Source: Palsa-851 sp035534435 (GTDB lineage: Bacteria > Chloroflexota > Dormibacteria > Aeolococcales > Aeolococcaceae). From it: a stretch of 23,399 bases of DNA. The DNA lies in contig DATLRX010000109.1 of assembly GCA_035534435.1 (NCBI GenBank), positions 1 through 23,399 of the forward strand. Direction: 5' to 3'. Shown here piece after piece: positions 22,206-23,399 of this stretch. The notes beneath the pieces are model-generated. The model was not told where the DNA came from. It searched no databases and saw only the letters and a program-made list of their open reading frames with translations. Every line of letters starts with the position of its first letter. Position 1 is the first letter of the stretch. The position numbers and the translations under genes were made by a program.

Positions 22206-22925
22206 CTACCAGACAAAAGGAATGAGCCGCGCGGTATGCGCGGCATAGCGTGCGTAGTCGGGGAAGGTGCGCCTGAGCAGACCCTCTTCGAAGCGGGCTC
22301 GCAGCATCTGCACCACGATGAACGGTCCGAGTGTGAGCGTGGCCCACAGCCCCGGCCGGGCGAGCACGAAGGCAACGGCGGCGAGGATCTCAGCCGCGTA
22401 GAGCGGATGCCGCACGACGCGGTACGGGCCGCCCGTGACCAGACGGCGTGCCTCGGGGATGATGCTCAGGCTCCGGCGCAGGTAGAGGAGGCCGTACACG
22501 CCGAGGCTGAACGCCCCGAGGGTCAAGGGGACCGCCGCATCGCGGATGAGGGCCGGCGGGACGAGGATGACCGGGAGCGGGAAGGCTCCGACCACGAGGA
22601 GCATCGTCGTCCCCACCAGCCCTGCGGCACGGGCGATCATGCGGCCGTCGCGTGCTTTCGGACGCGGCCGCACGAGGTAGATGCCGACGGGGATCACGCA
22701 GAATGCGAGATACACACCTGTCGTGAGCGGTCCGGCGAGGATGCCTCCCACCTGATCGTGCTTCGGAAGGTCGTGGATCTGTGAGAGCAGATTCGTGAAC
22801 ACCCGATACCCGAGCAGGGCAAACAGCACGGCCGGGAGCGCTCGGCCGAAGACGAGGAAACGGATCTCTTCGACGCGACTTTCCAGACCGCCACGGCGAA
22901 CCGGGATCGCGACCGCCTGGGCCAT
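22206..22925 (-). CDS. Isoprenylcysteine carboxyl methyltransferase (ICMT)-family membrane protein
   Basis: A 239-residue integral membrane protein starting at ATG 22925. Helices include AVLFALLGYRVFTNLL, GPLTTGVYLAFCVIPVGIYLV, LVGTTMLLVVGAFPLPVILV and AVPLTLGAFSLGVYGLLYL. The C-terminal half has the family signature GPYRVVRHPLYAAEIL and the downstream E-x-L-L ... F-x-x-Y-x-x-Y pattern (RFEEGLLRRTFPDYARYAAHT) of the ICMT/PEMT/NnrU fold, which binds S-adenosylmethionine. Bacterial members methylate lipids or small molecules, and the substrate here is unknown. It is first gene of the leftward operon. TAGAGT (22937-22932) ends 6 nt before the start and no ribosome site is seen, so it may be leaderless. 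Confidence 0.9.
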   Translation of the reverse strand: MAQAVAIPVRRGGLESRVEEIRFLVFGRALPAVLFALLGYRVFTNLLSQIHDLPKHDQVGGILAGPLTTGVYLAFCVIPVGIYLVRPRPKARDGRMIARAAGLVGTTMLLVVGAFPLPVILVPPALIRDAAVPLTLGAFSLGVYGLLYLRRSLSIIPEARRLVTGGPYRVVRHPLYAAEILAAVAFVLARPGLWATLTLGPFIVVQMLRARFEEGLLRRTFPDYARYAAHTARLIPFVW

Positions 22926-22931
22926 GTCCCG

Positions 22932-22937
22932 ACTCTA
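22932..22937 (-). promoter_or_regulatory. -10 element for the ICMT-like operon, leaderless type
   Basis: TAGAGT on the minus strand matches TANNNT and ends 6 nt before ATG 22925, which has no Shine-Dalgarno sequence. The -35 region has no clear match. Confidence 0.45.
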
Positions 22938-23061
22938 GGTCAGCCCAATTCAAAGCGACGCCGCCGTATCGCGGTTGTCATCGGATCACCACTGTTTCTC
23001 GTTGTCCCGGCAGCGTCCGCCGGCGTGTCCGATTCTTCGTTACCAATCCTTAGCACGCAGG

Positions 23062-23163
23062 CCATTCCGTTGCAGCAGCGGGGGTACACACTCAGGCAGT
23101 CGGTTCCGGGGCACGAGCCTCGGCCCGAAAATAAAACCCGAAAGGAGGTGAACAACGGAATGG
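23062..23163 (+). promoter_or_regulatory. flp leader with a start-codon-sequestering stem and inner hairpin
   Basis: CCATTCCGTTG (23062-23072) is perfectly complementary to CAACGGAATGG (23153-23163), which holds the bases between the Shine-Dalgarno and the ATG plus the start codon itself. That makes an 11-bp stem enclosing an 80-nt loop. Inside the loop, CCGGGGC (23106-23112) pairs with GCCTCGG (23117-23123) around ACGA, with one G-U. A direct repeat CCCGAAA occurs at 23124 and 23137, the second one abutting the Shine-Dalgarno. If transcribed, the leader could switch pilin translation. The transcription start is not known. Confidence 0.45.
23142..23150 (+). promoter_or_regulatory. Near-perfect Shine-Dalgarno of flp
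   Basis: AAGGAGGTG is complementary to the 16S rRNA tail over nine bases and sits 9 nt before ATG 23160. It is the strongest ribosome site in the window, as expected for an abundant major pilin, and contrasts with the weak or absent sites of the neighbouring leaderless genes. Confidence 0.85.
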
Positions 23164-23360
23164 ATATGCTGAGCACCCTGTACCTTCGCGCAACTGAGTT
23201 TATCGCTCGCAAGCGTGAGGAGGCTGAGGAAGGCCAGGGCATGGTTGAGTATGCGCTCATCCTCGTCCTTATCGCCATCGTCGTCATCGTTATCCTGCAA
23301 GTCGTCGGCAAGCAGGTCAACAACGTGTTCTCGAACATCAGCAACGGCCTGGCCCAGTAG
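23160..23360 (+). CDS. flp: Flp/Fap-type IVb major pilin precursor
   Basis: A 66-residue prepilin, the usual size for Flp. ATG 23160 follows a near-perfect Shine-Dalgarno; the longer open frame upstream from 23025 is leader DNA. The N-terminal leader is charged (RATEFIARKREEAEEG) and ends at the prepilin peptidase site: cleavage after Gly25 leaves QGMVEY, placing Glu30 at mature position 5 next to Tyr31, the conserved E-Y pair. The hydrophobic stretch ALILVLIAIVVIVILQVV is the membrane and polymerisation helix, followed by GKQVNNVFSNISNGLAQ. After export and cleavage it forms the pilus built by TadB, TadC and CpaF. AAGAGGAG at 23385-23392 suggests another gene starting just past the edge. Confidence 0.97.
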   Translation: MDMLSTLYLRATEFIARKREEAEEGQGMVEYALILVLIAIVVIVILQVVGKQVNNVFSNISNGLAQ

Positions 23361-23399
23361 CTTTCGCAAGCAACCAGGACAGTCAAGAGGAGCCGCCCA

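Noticed and set aside
23060..23073. Sigma-54-like promoter GG-N10-GC with TTGCA upstream of flp
   Set aside because: The spacing fits, but the -24 half is weak, the suspected lineages usually lack RpoN, no enhancer-binding regulator is in view, and the bases are explained by the leader stem.
22940..23386. Minus-strand 148-codon frame over flp
   Set aside because: Antisense of the Flp pilin; the plus strand has the E-Y pilin motif and a near-perfect Shine-Dalgarno.

Overview
This is high-GC chromosomal DNA with dense coding and strongly GC-biased third codon positions. I see no mobile elements, CRISPR arrays, rRNA or tRNA. Three things suggest a monoderm-type Terrabacteria lineage such as Dormibacterota, a Chloroflexota relative or Actinomycetota: lipoproteins and Tad-pilus genes without a visible outer-membrane secretin, several operon heads that look leaderless, and FtsX/CAP-type envelope genes. 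The taxon is inferred; no marker gene is present to settle it.

Layout. At the left edge, the first bases of a ParA/MinD-type ATPase read leftward and diverge from a 1,094-residue protein reading rightward. That protein has a globular N-terminus, a very long acidic disordered middle and a small helical C-terminus. A small membrane protein follows it, then a convergent unknown gene. Positions 4.5-8.05 kb hold two paralogous CpaF/TadA secretion ATPases in opposite orientations, with a lipocalin-like lipoprotein gene between them. From 8.2 to 13.1 kb, a four-gene rightward operon encodes a membrane-anchored CAP-domain protein, a LolD/MacB-type ATPase, a 10-helix FtsX-type permease and a lipoprotein. 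A leftward ABC-2 exporter pair follows (13.16-14.85 kb). At 14.95-19.6 kb come a second disordered protein with a TPR-like C-terminus, then cpaB-tadB-tadC. The right end has an unknown leftward gene divergent from a CvpA-like gene, a leftward operon (ICMT-like methyltransferase, Cys-rich zinc-binding protein, single-domain response regulator), and the Flp pilin gene at the edge.

How it fits together. The core is a Tad/Flp pilus machine split over several transcription units: the motor (two CpaF), the inner-membrane platform (TadB, TadC), the CpaB assembly factor and the Flp pilin. No prepilin peptidase, TadE/F or secretin is visible here. The two disordered multi-domain proteins flank or accompany the pilus genes and may be scaffolds or positioning factors; the ParA-type ATPase could be the TadZ/CpaE-like partner, but this is inference.

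The most unusual signals are a perfect 11-bp complementarity between the flp leader and its own start-codon region; a symmetric -10 element shared by two apparently leaderless divergent genes; inverted cpaF paralogues with a 35-bp exact inverted match; and the architecture of the disordered proteins. No gap exceeds 300 bases. The largest are 22926-23159, 16592-16791, 8050-8234 and 4367-4545, and each holds regulatory candidates listed below.
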